Below, piece by piece: positions 27,453-35,963 of a stretch of 64,000 nucleotides of DNA (its first letter is position 1; each line of letters begins with the position of its first letter). The stretch lies in contig HF995252.1 of NCBI GenBank assembly GCA_000432915.1, positions 5,882 through 69,881 on the forward strand, written 5' to 3'. The DNA comes from Firmicutes bacterium CAG:194 (GTDB lineage Bacteria; Bacillota; Clostridia; Lachnospirales; Lachnospiraceae). The notes below the pieces were generated by a model. The model did no database searches. It saw only the letters and a list, made by a program, of their open reading frames with translations, and was not told where the DNA came from. The position numbers were made by a program, and so were the translations under genes.

Positions 27453-28271
27453 TTACAAAATATAAGTATCGATGAGCTCTGCAAGTCCATCATGTTCATG
27501 ATCCAGTGCGGTAATAAAACCGGCACTGGATTTTACTGTTTCGGTAGCATTCTGCATTGCGGCGCCGAGCCCTGCGGCAAGGAGCATCGGGATATCATTT
27601 TCGGAATCACCGACAGCAATACTATCGCTGACAGGAACGGAAAGATAGTCGCACAGAAAACGCAGTGCATTGCCTTTACTTGCCTGTGCGGAGAAGATCT
27701 CCAGATACCCTGCGCCGGAAAACATTGTCTGTACGCCGTCTCCGAGTGCGGTCTGTATCTGCACACGGAACTGTTTCAGTGCGTCAGAACCGTCCAGACT
27801 CAGCGCCAGCATTTTAAAGGGAGGTCTGGACAATGCTTTTGTATAATCCGGTGCAAAGATTGCAGGAATCTTCACATGCGTCTGATAATGTAAAAGCTCC
27901 GGTGTTTCTTTTTCGCAGACGATCTCGTGATCGGTATAAGTCTGTAGATGGACATGGTACTGCTTTGCAAGTGCCTGTGCCCGCGGGATCAGCTCTATAG
28001 GCAGTCTGTCCTCCAGAACTGCTTTCTTTTCATTACAGTCATAGACCAGTGCACCGTTGTTAGCGATCACATAGGAGTACGGAAAATGAATGGAGAGACT
28101 TTCAAGGTAGGACTGCACCAAAAGGATGCCGTCGAGAGGGCGGCCGGAGCACAGGATCATGCCATGCCCTGCCTGTCCCATTTCCCGGAGCTTCCGGGCA
28201 AGAGTGGGAGAGATCGTTCCGTCCTTTCTGAGCAGTGTTCCGTCAATATCTGAAAATAGCAGCTTCGTCAT
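27453..28271 (-). CDS. Cof-type HAD-IIB phosphatase
   Basis: 272 residues. HAD motif I DIDGTL (nucleophile Asp 8, acid Asp 10), motif II Ser in LCSGR, a C2B cap domain, and motif IV VGDSENDIPML are all intact. The family dephosphorylates sugar phosphates, FMN or PLP; the substrate is not evident. The start at 28271 has AAAGGAATTACAA upstream; an in-frame extension to 28307 lies in the shared divergent promoter region. Divergent from the ABC exporter pair. Confidence 0.9.
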   Translation of the reverse strand: MTKLLFSDIDGTLLRKDGTISPTLARKLREMGQAGHGMILCSGRPLDGILLVQSYLESLSIHFPYSYVIANNGALVYDCNEKKAVLEDRLPIELIPRAQALAKQYHVHLQTYTDHEIVCEKETPELLHYQTHVKIPAIFAPDYTKALSRPPFKMLALSLDGSDALKQFRVQIQTALGDGVQTMFSGAGYLEIFSAQASKGNALRFLCDYLSVPVSDSIAVGDSENDIPMLLAAGLGAAMQNATETVKSSAGFITALDHEHDGLAELIDTYIL

Positions 28272-28294
28272 TTGTAATTCCTTTCTGTCTGATA

Positions 28295-28368
28295 TATAAT
28301 GATGCAAGGGTCAAAAGTCATAGACCACGCTGTGCGGAGCACGTAACAATCCGTATAGCATCATTATA
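28295..28368. repeat. Inverted repeat in the divergent cof/ABC promoter region
   Basis: TATAATGATGC (28295-28305) and its exact reverse complement GCATCATTATA (28358-28368) flank 52 bp that contain a small GTGC/GCAC hairpin. It may be an operator or a structured leader. The right arm contains TTATAAT, usable as a -10 for the exporter genes. Confidence 0.6.
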
Positions 28369-28420
28369 ATTTAGCACAATACTAACATAGAAAAAATGAC
28401 ATTACAAGAAGGACAAGATC

Positions 28421-30148
28421 ATGAAAAAACTATTCATCTATTTGCGTGAGTACAAAAAGGAATGCGTTTTTGCGCCGCTTTTTAAGATGCTGGAGGCATC
28501 CTTTGAACTGTTTGTACCGCTTGTCGTAGCGGCTATTATCGATACCGGTATTGCACATGCAGATAAGGGCTATGTCATCCGTATGTGCCTGCTTCTGTTT
28601 TTGCTTGCCCTCATCGGACTGACCTGCGCGGTAACGGCGCAGTATTTCAGTGCTAAGGCAGCGGTCGGCTTTGCAACAAAGCTCAGACATGCCCTGTTTT
28701 CCCATCTGCAGGGCCTTTCCTTTTCAGAGGTAGATACGATCGGAACTTCCACGATGATCACCCGTATGACGAGTGATATCAACCTGCTGCAGAATGGTGT
28801 CAATATGGCACTCAGACTGTTCCTGCGTTCTCCGTTCGTTGTATTCGGTGCCATGATCATGGCATTTACGATCGATTTTAAAGCAGCACTCAGCTTTGTC
28901 GGTGCGATCATTCTGTTATCGATCGTTGTCTTTGGAATCATGTATCTGAATATCCCGATGATGAAATCCGTACAGGCAAAGCTGGACGATGTTCTTTTGA
29001 CCGCCAGAGAAAACCTGACAGGTATCCGTGTGATCCGCGCCTTCTGTAAGGAGGACGAAGAGCTGGCACGTTTCAGACAGAAAAACGAAGAACTGACCAG
29101 AATGCAGAAAAAGTCCGGTTCTATCTCAGGACTGACCAACCCGCTGACCTATGTCATCATCAACTTTGCAATCATCGTGCTCATCTGGACAGGTGCACTG
29201 CAGGTACAGAAGGGTATTCTGACACAGGGTCAGGTGGTAGCACTGTATAACTATATGTCACAGATCCTTGTCGAGCTGATCAAGCTCGCAAATCTGATCG
29301 TGACGATCAATAAAGCACTGGCAAGTGCAAACAGAATTTCAGATGTATTTGATATCCATTCTTCCATGGAATGGCAGGAAAAAGAAACGGAAGCAGAAGT
29401 GACAGATCCGGAAAATGCGGTTGTGTTCGATCATGTGTCACTGGCTTATCATGCAGACAGTGAGGCTGCTATTTCAGATGTTTCCTTTACGGCGAAAAAG
29501 GGAGAGATCATCGGTATTATCGGCGGAACAGGTTCCGGTAAGAGTTCGCTTGTCAATCTGATTCCGCGTTATTATGATGCAACACAGGGAAAGATCCTGA
29601 TCGATGGCAAGAATGTAAAGAATTATACGAAAAAAGAACTGCAGAGACAGGTTGCCATGGTGCTGCAGAAGGCAGTATTGTTCCAGGGCTCGATCGCAGA
29701 GAACCTGAAATGGGGAAAACGTGATGCAACGGAAGCAGAGATGCAGCAGGCGGCTGAGATCGCGCAGGCTGCGGATGTTGTGCGTGTCAAAGGCGGACTG
29801 AACGGGCAGATCTCCCAGGCGGGTAAAAACTTATCCGGCGGACAAAGACAGAGACTGACGATCGCCCGTGCGATCATGAAGCATGCGCCGATCCTTATTC
29901 TGGATGACAGTGCTTCCGCACTGGATATGGCAACGGATGCCAACCTCCGTAAAGCGATCCGCCGGATGCCGGATCATCCGACCGTGTTTATTGTGTCGCA
30001 GCGTACCAATGCCATTATGGATGCAGACCAGATTCTTGTGCTTGACGATGGTAAGCTGGTCGGAAAAGGAAAGCATGACGAACTGTTAAAGACATGTGAG
30101 ATCTACCGTGAGATCTTTGAATCCCAGTATAAGAAAGGAGTGGAGTAA
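28421..30148 (+). CDS. ABC exporter half-transporter, subunit 1 (degenerate catalytic site)
   Basis: 575 residues. Six-helix type 1 exporter domain (about 1-310) fused to a nucleotide-binding domain: Walker A GGTGSGKSS, Q-loop VLQKAVLFQGS, signature LSGGQRQR, Walker B LILDDSASALD. The catalytic Glu after Walker B is Asp, and the switch position reads VSQR instead of a His. Together these give the degenerate site typical of one partner in heterodimeric exporters. The partner gene starts 1 bp after its stop. Substrates are likely drugs or lipophilic compounds, by family. Confidence 0.92.
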   Translation: MKKLFIYLREYKKECVFAPLFKMLEASFELFVPLVVAAIIDTGIAHADKGYVIRMCLLLFLLALIGLTCAVTAQYFSAKAAVGFATKLRHALFSHLQGLSFSEVDTIGTSTMITRMTSDINLLQNGVNMALRLFLRSPFVVFGAMIMAFTIDFKAALSFVGAIILLSIVVFGIMYLNIPMMKSVQAKLDDVLLTARENLTGIRVIRAFCKEDEELARFRQKNEELTRMQKKSGSISGLTNPLTYVIINFAIIVLIWTGALQVQKGILTQGQVVALYNYMSQILVELIKLANLIVTINKALASANRISDVFDIHSSMEWQEKETEAEVTDPENAVVFDHVSLAYHADSEAAISDVSFTAKKGEIIGIIGGTGSGKSSLVNLIPRYYDATQGKILIDGKNVKNYTKKELQRQVAMVLQKAVLFQGSIAENLKWGKRDATEAEMQQAAEIAQAADVVRVKGGLNGQISQAGKNLSGGQRQRLTIARAIMKHAPILILDDSASALDMATDANLRKAIRRMPDHPTVFIVSQRTNAIMDADQILVLDDGKLVGKGKHDELLKTCEIYREIFESQYKKGVE

Positions 30149-30149
30149 A

Positions 30150-31871
30150 ATGAAACAGAAAGATGTTCTGAAAAAAGTCTGGAAATATCTGGAACATTAC
30201 AGAATGCTGATCCTGTTATCCTTCCTCTTTTCCATTGCGGTTGTTGTGCTGACCCTATATGTACCGATCCTGGTCGGACGTGCCATTGACCAGATCGTAG
30301 AGACCGGTGTGCATTTCGGACCGATCAAGGGCTATCTGTTTGCGATCGGTGTACTTGTTCTGATCACGGCTGTTCTGCAGTGGATCATGAACCAGATCAA
30401 TAATAAAGTAACCTATCATGTAGTACGTGATATCCGGAAGGAAGCCTTTGACAAGCTGCAGAATCTGCCGTTGAAATATATAGATTCGCATTCTTACGGT
30501 GAGATCGTTAGTCGTATGATCACTGATGTGGATCAGTTCGCGGATGGCCTTCTGATGGGATTTACACAGCTCTTTACCGGTATCGTGACCATTCTGGGGA
30601 CACTGATCATCATGCTGACACTCAATGTCGGCATTACCTGTGTGGTTGTTGTGGTAACACCGCTTTCGTTGTTTGTTGCCAACTTTATTGCAACACACAC
30701 ATATACGATGTTCCGTGAGCAGTCGGTAACCAGAGGAGAGCAGACAGCATTGATCGATGAAATGATCGGAAATGCCAAGGTCGTAAAGGCATTCGGACAG
30801 GAAGAGGAAGCAATCGCCCGCTTTGACGAGATCAATGACAGATTGCAGAAATGTTCGCTGAAAGCAATCTTTTATTCTTCCCTGACAAACCCAAGTACCC
30901 GTTTTATCAACGCTCTTGTATATGCAGGTGTCGGACTGACAGGTGCATTTGCCGTTATCGGCGGCAAGATGACAGTCGGGCTTTTGTCCAGCTTTTTAAG
31001 CTATTCCAATCAGTATACAAAGCCGTTTAACGATGTATCCGCGGTCATTACGGAGCTGCAGAATGCCATTGCCTGTGCGGGCAGGATTTTTGAACTGATC
31101 GAGGAGAAGTCCCAGATCCCGGATGCGGAAGATGCAGCTGTGCTGTCAGATGCAAAGGGCAATGTAACGGCAGAACATGTATATTTCTCCTACACACCGG
31201 AGCAGCAGCTGATTCAGGATTTCAACCTTCAGGTACAGCCGGGACAAAATATTGCGATCGTAGGGCCGACAGGTTGTGGTAAGACAACGATCATCAACCT
31301 GCTGATGCGTTTTTATGATGTAAACAGCGGTAAGATCTGCGTCGATCAGACAGATATCCGTGATATGACAAGAAAGAGCCTGCGTTCTTCCTATGGTATG
31401 GTATTGCAGGAAACATGGCTGAAATCCGGTACGATCCGTGATAATATCAAAATGGGTAAGCCGGAGGCAACTGATGAGGAAATGATAGAAGCGGCAAAGG
31501 CAGCCTATGCTGATCCGTTTATCCGCCGTATGCCAAAGGGGTATGATACGGTGATCGGAGAAGACGGCGGTATGCTTTCACAGGGACAGAAGCAGCTTTT
31601 GTGTATTTCCCGTATCATGCTGGCACTTCCGCCTATGCTGATCCTGGATGAAGCAACCTCTTCCATCGACACGAGAACAGAGCTGAAGATCCAGAGTGCC
31701 TTTACACGTCTGATGGAAGGCAGAACAAGCTTTATCGTGGCGCACAGACTGTCTACGATCAAAGATGCGGATCTGATCCTTGTGATGAAAGACGGAAATA
31801 TCATTGAACAGGGTAACCATGAACAGCTTCTGGCAAAGAAGGGATTTTATGCACAGCTGTATACAAGCTAA
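30150..31871 (+). CDS. ABC exporter half-transporter, subunit 2 (catalytic partner)
   Basis: 573 residues from the ATG at 30150 (RBS AAGGAGTGG overlapping the end of subunit 1). Six-helix domain plus NBD with Walker A GPTGCGKTT, signature variant LSQGQKQL, Walker B LILDEATSSID with the catalytic Glu, and the His switch VAHRLST. It pairs with subunit 1: the heterodimer has one competent and one degenerate ATP site, as in BmrCD/TM287-288. The LSQGQ signature faces the degenerate site's partner, as expected. Confidence 0.93.
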   Translation: MKQKDVLKKVWKYLEHYRMLILLSFLFSIAVVVLTLYVPILVGRAIDQIVETGVHFGPIKGYLFAIGVLVLITAVLQWIMNQINNKVTYHVVRDIRKEAFDKLQNLPLKYIDSHSYGEIVSRMITDVDQFADGLLMGFTQLFTGIVTILGTLIIMLTLNVGITCVVVVVTPLSLFVANFIATHTYTMFREQSVTRGEQTALIDEMIGNAKVVKAFGQEEEAIARFDEINDRLQKCSLKAIFYSSLTNPSTRFINALVYAGVGLTGAFAVIGGKMTVGLLSSFLSYSNQYTKPFNDVSAVITELQNAIACAGRIFELIEEKSQIPDAEDAAVLSDAKGNVTAEHVYFSYTPEQQLIQDFNLQVQPGQNIAIVGPTGCGKTTIINLLMRFYDVNSGKICVDQTDIRDMTRKSLRSSYGMVLQETWLKSGTIRDNIKMGKPEATDEEMIEAAKAAYADPFIRRMPKGYDTVIGEDGGMLSQGQKQLLCISRIMLALPPMLILDEATSSIDTRTELKIQSAFTRLMEGRTSFIVAHRLSTIKDADLILVMKDGNIIEQGNHEQLLAKKGFYAQLYTS

Positions 31872-31960
31872 AATATCGTCCGTAAATAACCGGACAAGTA
31901 TCCGTAACTGTTACTTAAGATACGATATGCTTGTACCGTTGTGAAGAAAAGGGAGTCTGC

Positions 31961-33508
31961 ATGAAAGAAAAAATAACAGACATTTTTATGAAATGTATCA
32001 TAGCTCTGGCAGGTCTGATCCTGCTGGGGCTTAGTTTGTATGCGCTCCGTTATTCCTATCTTTTCCCGGTGGAATATCTGGAGATCGCAACCCCGCAGAA
32101 GGATTCTGTCTGGAAAACGGTGGTGGGAGCAGCAGCTTTGTTTTTCCTGCTGTTACTTGTTTCTTATGGAATCAGACAGATTCATTATCGGAAACAGAAG
32201 CTGCTGCAGGCGCTGCTTGCCCTTATGTTTGTGCTGGCAGCCTTTTTCTTTATACAGGACGGAACAGTCTATCAGGCGGGAAGCGATCCGTGGTATATCT
32301 GTGACAGCGCGGCAAAGTTCATAGAAGGAGATTACAGTCCGCTGCAGGCAGGCGGTTATCTGGACCAGTATCCTTATCAGCTCGGACTGACCTTGTATAC
32401 GGAGCTTGTTTTTCGTCTGACCGGTGTATGGAACGTAAAGGCACTTGTTTTTGCCAATCTGCTTGCTATGACGGCGGGACTTGTCTTCGGACAACTTTTT
32501 CTGAAAAAACTGCATGCTATCCGGCAGAGCAGCAGCTTTTCTGTCTGCTATCTGTTGTATCTGCCGATCTATCTGTATTTGCCCTTTTTATACGGAGAAG
32601 CTCTGGCAATCTGCTTTACCTTTGCCTTTTTATGGCAGCTTGCATCCTTTCTGGGTGATCGGAAAAAGCTGCGTATGCTGTGGCTGGCGGCTTTTGCATG
32701 TCTGATGGTCATATGCCGGGCAAATGCCATGATCGTACTGATCGCAGTGGCAATTGTTTTGCTGCTGATGATGATCAGAAAATGGGATAAATGGTTGCTT
32801 GCAGCTATCCTTGTGACCTTTGCAGCTGTATTTGCCGGCAGAGGGCTTGTGACATGGCAGTATGAGCTGCGGGCGGGAGAAAAGGTTTCAGATGGGATTC
32901 CGGTATCTGCATGGATCGCTATGGGCATGATGGAGGATATCCGGGGGAACGGCTGGTATAACGGTTACGGACCGGAGCTGTATGCAGAGTGCGGCTATGA
33001 TGCGGAAGCAGTAGACCGGGAAGCCAAAGCTTACATGGCAGAGCGGATCCGGAAATTTGGAAAAAATCCCAAAGCCTGTCTTGCCTTTTATAAAGGGAAA
33101 GCACTCAGCCAGTGGAACGAGCCGACGGCGGAATCTCTTCTGGTACTCCGCGCAAGTGTTGATACCGAGCAGATATCCAATGGAAAATACCAGTTAATGT
33201 TTGGTAACCGGTATCAGCCTTATCTGTCATATATGAACAGCTATCAGTTTTTACTGTACCTGCTTGCCTTTTTGGGGTGTATCAGACTCCTGACAGGAAA
33301 AGCCGGAAAGAAAGGAATGTTAGAACAGTATCTGTTCTGTGTGCTGGCACTGCTCCTGATCGGCGGCTTCTTGTTTCAGCTTCTGTGGGAAGCAAAATCG
33401 CGCTATATTTATTATTACATGGTGCTGCTTTTGCCGCTGGCAACACTTGGGATTTCATTTGCCATGGAGCAGCAGGCAGTCTGGAGAGATAAACTAAAAC
33501 GTAAATAA
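31961..33508 (+). CDS. Polytopic membrane protein, GT39/ArnT-like
   Basis: 515 residues with 11 or so membrane helices. After the second helix a periplasmic-type loop has DPWYICDSAAKFIEGDYS (about 110-127) and GYLDQYPYQLG, which resembles the acidic catalytic loop of GT-C lipid-linked glycosyltransferases. A C-terminal soluble stretch lies between late helices. No glycan gene cluster surrounds it, so acceptor and donor are unknown. The start at 31961 has AAAAGGGAG upstream. Related Firmicutes proteins are usually annotated as membrane glycosyltransferases. Confidence 0.65.
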   Translation: MKEKITDIFMKCIIALAGLILLGLSLYALRYSYLFPVEYLEIATPQKDSVWKTVVGAAALFFLLLLVSYGIRQIHYRKQKLLQALLALMFVLAAFFFIQDGTVYQAGSDPWYICDSAAKFIEGDYSPLQAGGYLDQYPYQLGLTLYTELVFRLTGVWNVKALVFANLLAMTAGLVFGQLFLKKLHAIRQSSSFSVCYLLYLPIYLYLPFLYGEALAICFTFAFLWQLASFLGDRKKLRMLWLAAFACLMVICRANAMIVLIAVAIVLLLMMIRKWDKWLLAAILVTFAAVFAGRGLVTWQYELRAGEKVSDGIPVSAWIAMGMMEDIRGNGWYNGYGPELYAECGYDAEAVDREAKAYMAERIRKFGKNPKACLAFYKGKALSQWNEPTAESLLVLRASVDTEQISNGKYQLMFGNRYQPYLSYMNSYQFLLYLLAFLGCIRLLTGKAGKKGMLEQYLFCVLALLLIGGFLFQLLWEAKSRYIYYYMVLLLPLATLGISFAMEQQAVWRDKLKRK

Positions 33509-33530
33509 TATCACTTCCGTGGAGCAATAA

Positions 33531-33546
33531 ATTACAAATTTGTAAT
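33531..33546. promoter_or_regulatory. Perfect 16-bp palindrome ahead of the two-component promoter
   Basis: ATTACAAATTTGTAAT ends 10 bp upstream of the -35 box of the LytTR/GHKL promoter. Its position suits an operator. LytTR proteins bind direct repeats, so the ligand would be another regulator. Confidence 0.5.
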
Positions 33547-33556
33547 AGAAAAAAAG

Positions 33557-33584
33557 TTGCTATTTCTTTATGAACTGGTAATAT
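33557..33584 (+). promoter_or_regulatory. Promoter of the LytTR/GHKL operon
   Basis: TTGCTA, 16 bp, then TAATAT, about 38 bp before the ATG at 33623. Confidence 0.45.
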
Positions 33585-33622
33585 AAGGAATATACAGACA
33601 GATTGAACAGGAAGTGATAAAT

Positions 33623-34318
33623 ATGCTGCATATAGCCATATGTGATGATGAACAGATCATCATGGAGCAACTGAAAAAGCTTTTAGAAGCGCACAGACCG
33701 GATTGTATTGTGACAATGTATCTCAGAGGAGAGGGACTGTTAGATACATTTAACCAATATGATCTGGTCTTTTTAGATATTGAGATGCCGCCGGCAAGCG
33801 GAATGGAGCTGGCAGCAAAATTAAAGGAGCTGCAATATGACGGAGAAGTGATATTTCTAACCAGCTATACCGATTATATGCAGGATGCCTTTAAAGTCAG
33901 GGCATTCCGGTATTTACAAAAGCCGGTCCGGGAAGATCAGCTTGAAGAAGCACTTTGTGCGGCAGAGGAGGAGCTTCAGCAGCAGTATCTTGTGCTGACC
34001 GGAGAAAAGGTATTTCGGATCAAAATCCAAGATATTCTGTATCTGGAGGCCGTACATAATGAAACTTATATCGTGACAAAGACAGGAGAGCTGGTAGTCA
34101 GATCGTCCATGCGGGAGATCTATGAGATGCTTGATCCGGCCGAATTTATCCAGACGCACAAATCCTATGTGGTAGCACTGCGTGCGATCCGCTATGTAGG
34201 CAATCAGGAGGTTGTGCTGCAGGAACTGCAGCCACGCATTCCCTTATCCCGCCGAAGACAGCAGGAGGTAAGGAAAGCGTATATGGAATATATTAAAAAA
34301 CACGCAATCTATTTATAG
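33623..34318 (+). CDS. LytTR-family response regulator
   Basis: 231 residues. The receiver domain (1-115) has the acidic pair D8/D9, phospho-acceptor D52 (VFLDIEMP) and the conserved Lys in YLQKPV (about 103). The C-terminal LytTR DNA-binding domain (about 130-225) has the YLEAVHNETYIVT and FIQTHKSYVVAL motifs. This is the AgrA/ComE class, which binds two 9-bp direct repeats 12-13 bp apart. I prefer the ATG at 33623 (AGGAAG 8 bp upstream) to the GTG at 33614. The kinase gene starts 15 bp after the stop. Two matching boxes lie right after the kinase gene at 35620-35649. Confidence 0.93.
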   Translation: MLHIAICDDEQIIMEQLKKLLEAHRPDCIVTMYLRGEGLLDTFNQYDLVFLDIEMPPASGMELAAKLKELQYDGEVIFLTSYTDYMQDAFKVRAFRYLQKPVREDQLEEALCAAEEELQQQYLVLTGEKVFRIKIQDILYLEAVHNETYIVTKTGELVVRSSMREIYEMLDPAEFIQTHKSYVVALRAIRYVGNQEVVLQELQPRIPLSRRRQQEVRKAYMEYIKKHAIYL

Positions 34319-34333
34319 AAAGAGGAAAAAGGG

Positions 34334-35623
34334 ATGATCATTTTAAATGTATTGCTGTTTACGGTAGAGTTCCTGAAGACATATATAGCATCAGCCGGAA
34401 TTTTTAAAATAAAGCAGAAGAGAAAGGTATTTTTCTTTTATCTGGCGGCTGTGCTGCTGCTTACGACACTGACTGTTTTTCGGGAAAATATGAATCGGTC
34501 TGTGCTCTTTGTCATTTTGACGGTCTTCACATTATGCCTGAATGCGGCAGAATATAGAAAGATCTGGATGATTCCGGTCATTTATATTGTTGTGAGTATG
34601 TTGGACATTTTAAATTCACTGGTATTTATCCGCTGTCTGGGCCTCACAATGGAGCAGATACAAGGAAATATTCTCTTGTATACTGTAATAAACAGTGTAA
34701 CGCTGATCGGTTTGTTAGTCATATATGGCGTGCTGCGAAAGAAAAATCGGGAGGAGATACATTTGCCGACGCCTGCATATGCATCACTATATATACTGGG
34801 TGGTGGGGCATCTCTCATTTATCTGACCTGTGCACAACTGTCAATGATGAATGAATATAAGGCGATTTACCATAACCTCTGGCTGGGAGGGCTCATTTGC
34901 AGCGGCATTATTTTTCTGATCATTGGCGGACTGCTGTTTCATAAAACGGGCGAAAATGAATATTTGAAACGCGAACAGGATATGAACAGAAAAATACTGG
35001 ACGCGCAGGCAAATTATTATACATTGCTTCTGGAAAAGAATAAGGAAATACGGGCGTTCCGCCATGATATCAAAAATCATCTGTATTGTATGACAATATT
35101 GGGAAAACAGGGACAATATGGGGAACTGCAGGAATATCTTGAAAAAATAAGTCATTCTCTGGAGCGTACAGGATTTGATATCAATACAGGAAATGAAATG
35201 GTGTCGGCAATTTTAAATGATCTGTCATGCAAGTATAAAGAGGTACATTGTGAATGGCATGGAAAATTACAGAGTCCATTTACTCTGTCAAATTATGATA
35301 TCTGTACAATATTTTACAACCTGCTTTGCAATGCTTTTGAAGCGGCGGAGAAAACGAAGCAGAAAGAGATAACGGTACAGGTGAAATATTTGAATGATGC
35401 ATTATATGTTGTTGTTCAAAATTACTTTGAACAAAACCCGGTAAAAGAAAAAGGCGTCTTTATTTCTTCAAAGACAGAAGGAGATCATGGATTTGGTATT
35501 GAAAATGCCAAAATGAGTATAGAGCAGAACGGTGGTGTTTATGAAGCAAGAGTGGAAGGAAACAGGTTCATCACAGAGATCATCATACCGGAAATGAACT
35601 GTGAAACGACTGTTTTGGGCTGA
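34334..35623 (+). CDS. GHKL sensor histidine kinase (AgrC/ComD class)
   Basis: 429 residues. About six N-terminal membrane helices (1-205) form the sensor, then a DHp region with phospho-acceptor His 244 (FRHDIKNHLY) and a GHKL ATPase domain: N-box IFYNLLCNAFEAAE and G-box GFGIENAKMS. This layout is used for peptide-pheromone sensing (AgrC, ComD, BlpH). No AgrB/AgrD pair is adjacent, but a 16-codon ORF follows 114 bp downstream. RBS AAGAGGAAAAAGGG. Co-transcribed with the response regulator; a terminator hairpin follows at 35682-35711. Confidence 0.92.
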   Translation: MIILNVLLFTVEFLKTYIASAGIFKIKQKRKVFFFYLAAVLLLTTLTVFRENMNRSVLFVILTVFTLCLNAAEYRKIWMIPVIYIVVSMLDILNSLVFIRCLGLTMEQIQGNILLYTVINSVTLIGLLVIYGVLRKKNREEIHLPTPAYASLYILGGGASLIYLTCAQLSMMNEYKAIYHNLWLGGLICSGIIFLIIGGLLFHKTGENEYLKREQDMNRKILDAQANYYTLLLEKNKEIRAFRHDIKNHLYCMTILGKQGQYGELQEYLEKISHSLERTGFDINTGNEMVSAILNDLSCKYKEVHCEWHGKLQSPFTLSNYDICTIFYNLLCNAFEAAEKTKQKEITVQVKYLNDALYVVVQNYFEQNPVKEKGVFISSKTEGDHGFGIENAKMSIEQNGGVYEARVEGNRFITEIIIPEMNCETTVLG

Positions 35624-35649
35624 ACGGTAGCGATTTTGGGCTGAACGGC
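35620..35649 (-). promoter_or_regulatory. Pair of LytTR-type binding boxes
   Basis: Read on the minus strand, ACCGTTCAG (35620-35628) matches the published LytTR box [TA][AC][CA]GTTN[AG][TG] at every position, and GCCGTTCAG (35641-35649) at eight of nine. They are in direct repeat with a 12-bp gap, the spacing used by AgrA/ComE. They sit in a 15-bp direct repeat (35613-35627, 35634-35648) that spans the kinase stop codon. Confidence 0.65.
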
Positions 35650-35673
35650 ATCGCAATCAAAAAACGGACAAGA

Positions 35674-35679
35674 TAAAAT
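35674..35679 (+). promoter_or_regulatory. Possible -10 box (TAAAAT) of the small peptide unit
   Basis: TAAAAT lies 24 bp after the second LytTR box, a plausible distance for an activator that replaces a -35 contact. No good -35 is present. A start near 35686 would lie inside the 5' arm of the hairpin at 35682-35711, so the new transcript would escape that terminator. Confidence 0.35.
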
Positions 35680-35681
35680 AA

Positions 35682-35716
35682 AAGCAGGTTAAGCATTGTG
35701 CTGACCTGCTTATTTT
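35682..35716 (+). terminator. Terminator-like hairpin after the GHKL kinase
   Basis: AAGCAGGT pairs with ACCTGCTT, with an inner AGCA/TGCT extension and a 3-nt loop, followed by ATTTTA. Confidence 0.7.
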
Positions 35717-35736
35717 ACGTAAAGGGGGTTGGACGT

Positions 35737-35787
35737 ATGTTATTGGACTGCTCGATTCTTTGGTGGCTTTTTAAACTGATCGGTTAA
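35737..35787 (+). CDS. 16-residue Trp-Trp peptide ORF after the LytTR/GHKL system
   Basis: MLLDCSILWWLFKLIG. The ATG follows AAAGGGGG by 8-9 nt, the strongest RBS in this stretch. The peptide is hydrophobic with one Cys, a Trp-Trp pair and one Lys near the end; it has no Gly-Gly leader. Its TAA overlaps the ATG of a 58-codon ORF (TAATG), which implies translational coupling. Position behind two LytTR boxes suggests control by the adjacent response regulator. It could be a signal peptide of the system, a membrane-active peptide, or a leader controlling the next ORF. No known family recognised. Confidence 0.5.
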   Translation: MLLDCSILWWLFKLIG

Positions 35788-35963
35788 TGCAAGTCAAGAA
35801 TACAAAAGACGAAAATAAGCAAACAGATCGCCGAACCCCAGACTCGATAATTATCCCATATCGTATCCGTGGTGTAATATATCTATCCAGGATGTGGTTC
35901 GGCAATTCAGGGGGAGAAAGAAAAAAATTTTATGAAGTAATTGTCAATGCTTTGCAACAATGA
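35787..35963 (+). CDS. 58-residue basic ORF coupled to the Trp-Trp peptide
   Basis: Begins MQVKNTKDENKQTDRRTPD and ends KKFYEVIVNALQQ; a central hydrophobic patch (SIIIPYRIRGVIYLS) sits between charged ends. It starts on the overlapping TAATG and its stop codon lies in the loop of the following terminator, so the three parts fit one compact unit. No Cys and no family match that I recognise. The same DNA can form a three-way-junction RNA (35830-35903), so the ORF may be fortuitous. Confidence 0.35.
   Translation: MQVKNTKDENKQTDRRTPDSIIIPYRIRGVIYLSRMWFGNSGGERKKFYEVIVNALQQ
35830..35903 (+). ncRNA. Possible three-way-junction RNA element
   Basis: P1: GCCGAACC (35830-35837) with GGTTCGGC (35896-35903), 8 bp perfect. 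P2: CGATA (35845-35849) with TATCG (35859-35863). P3: ATCC plus TGG with one bulged G (35865-35872) paired to CCA plus GGAT (35887-35893). A strong terminator follows 45 nt later. It does not match a riboswitch I know. It overlaps the 58-codon ORF. Confidence 0.35.

Noticed and set aside
33531..33546. BlaI/CopY operator (TACA-N2-TGTA)
   Set aside because: The spacing between TACA and TGTA is four bases, not two, and no BlaI-type gene is near.
33623..35623. A full agr quorum-sensing locus
   Set aside because: No AgrB protease or AgrD precursor is present on either side; only the kinase and regulator match.
35737..35787. trp-operon leader peptide (two adjacent Trp codons)
   Set aside because: No trp biosynthesis or transport gene follows, and no terminator/antiterminator pair of trp type was found.
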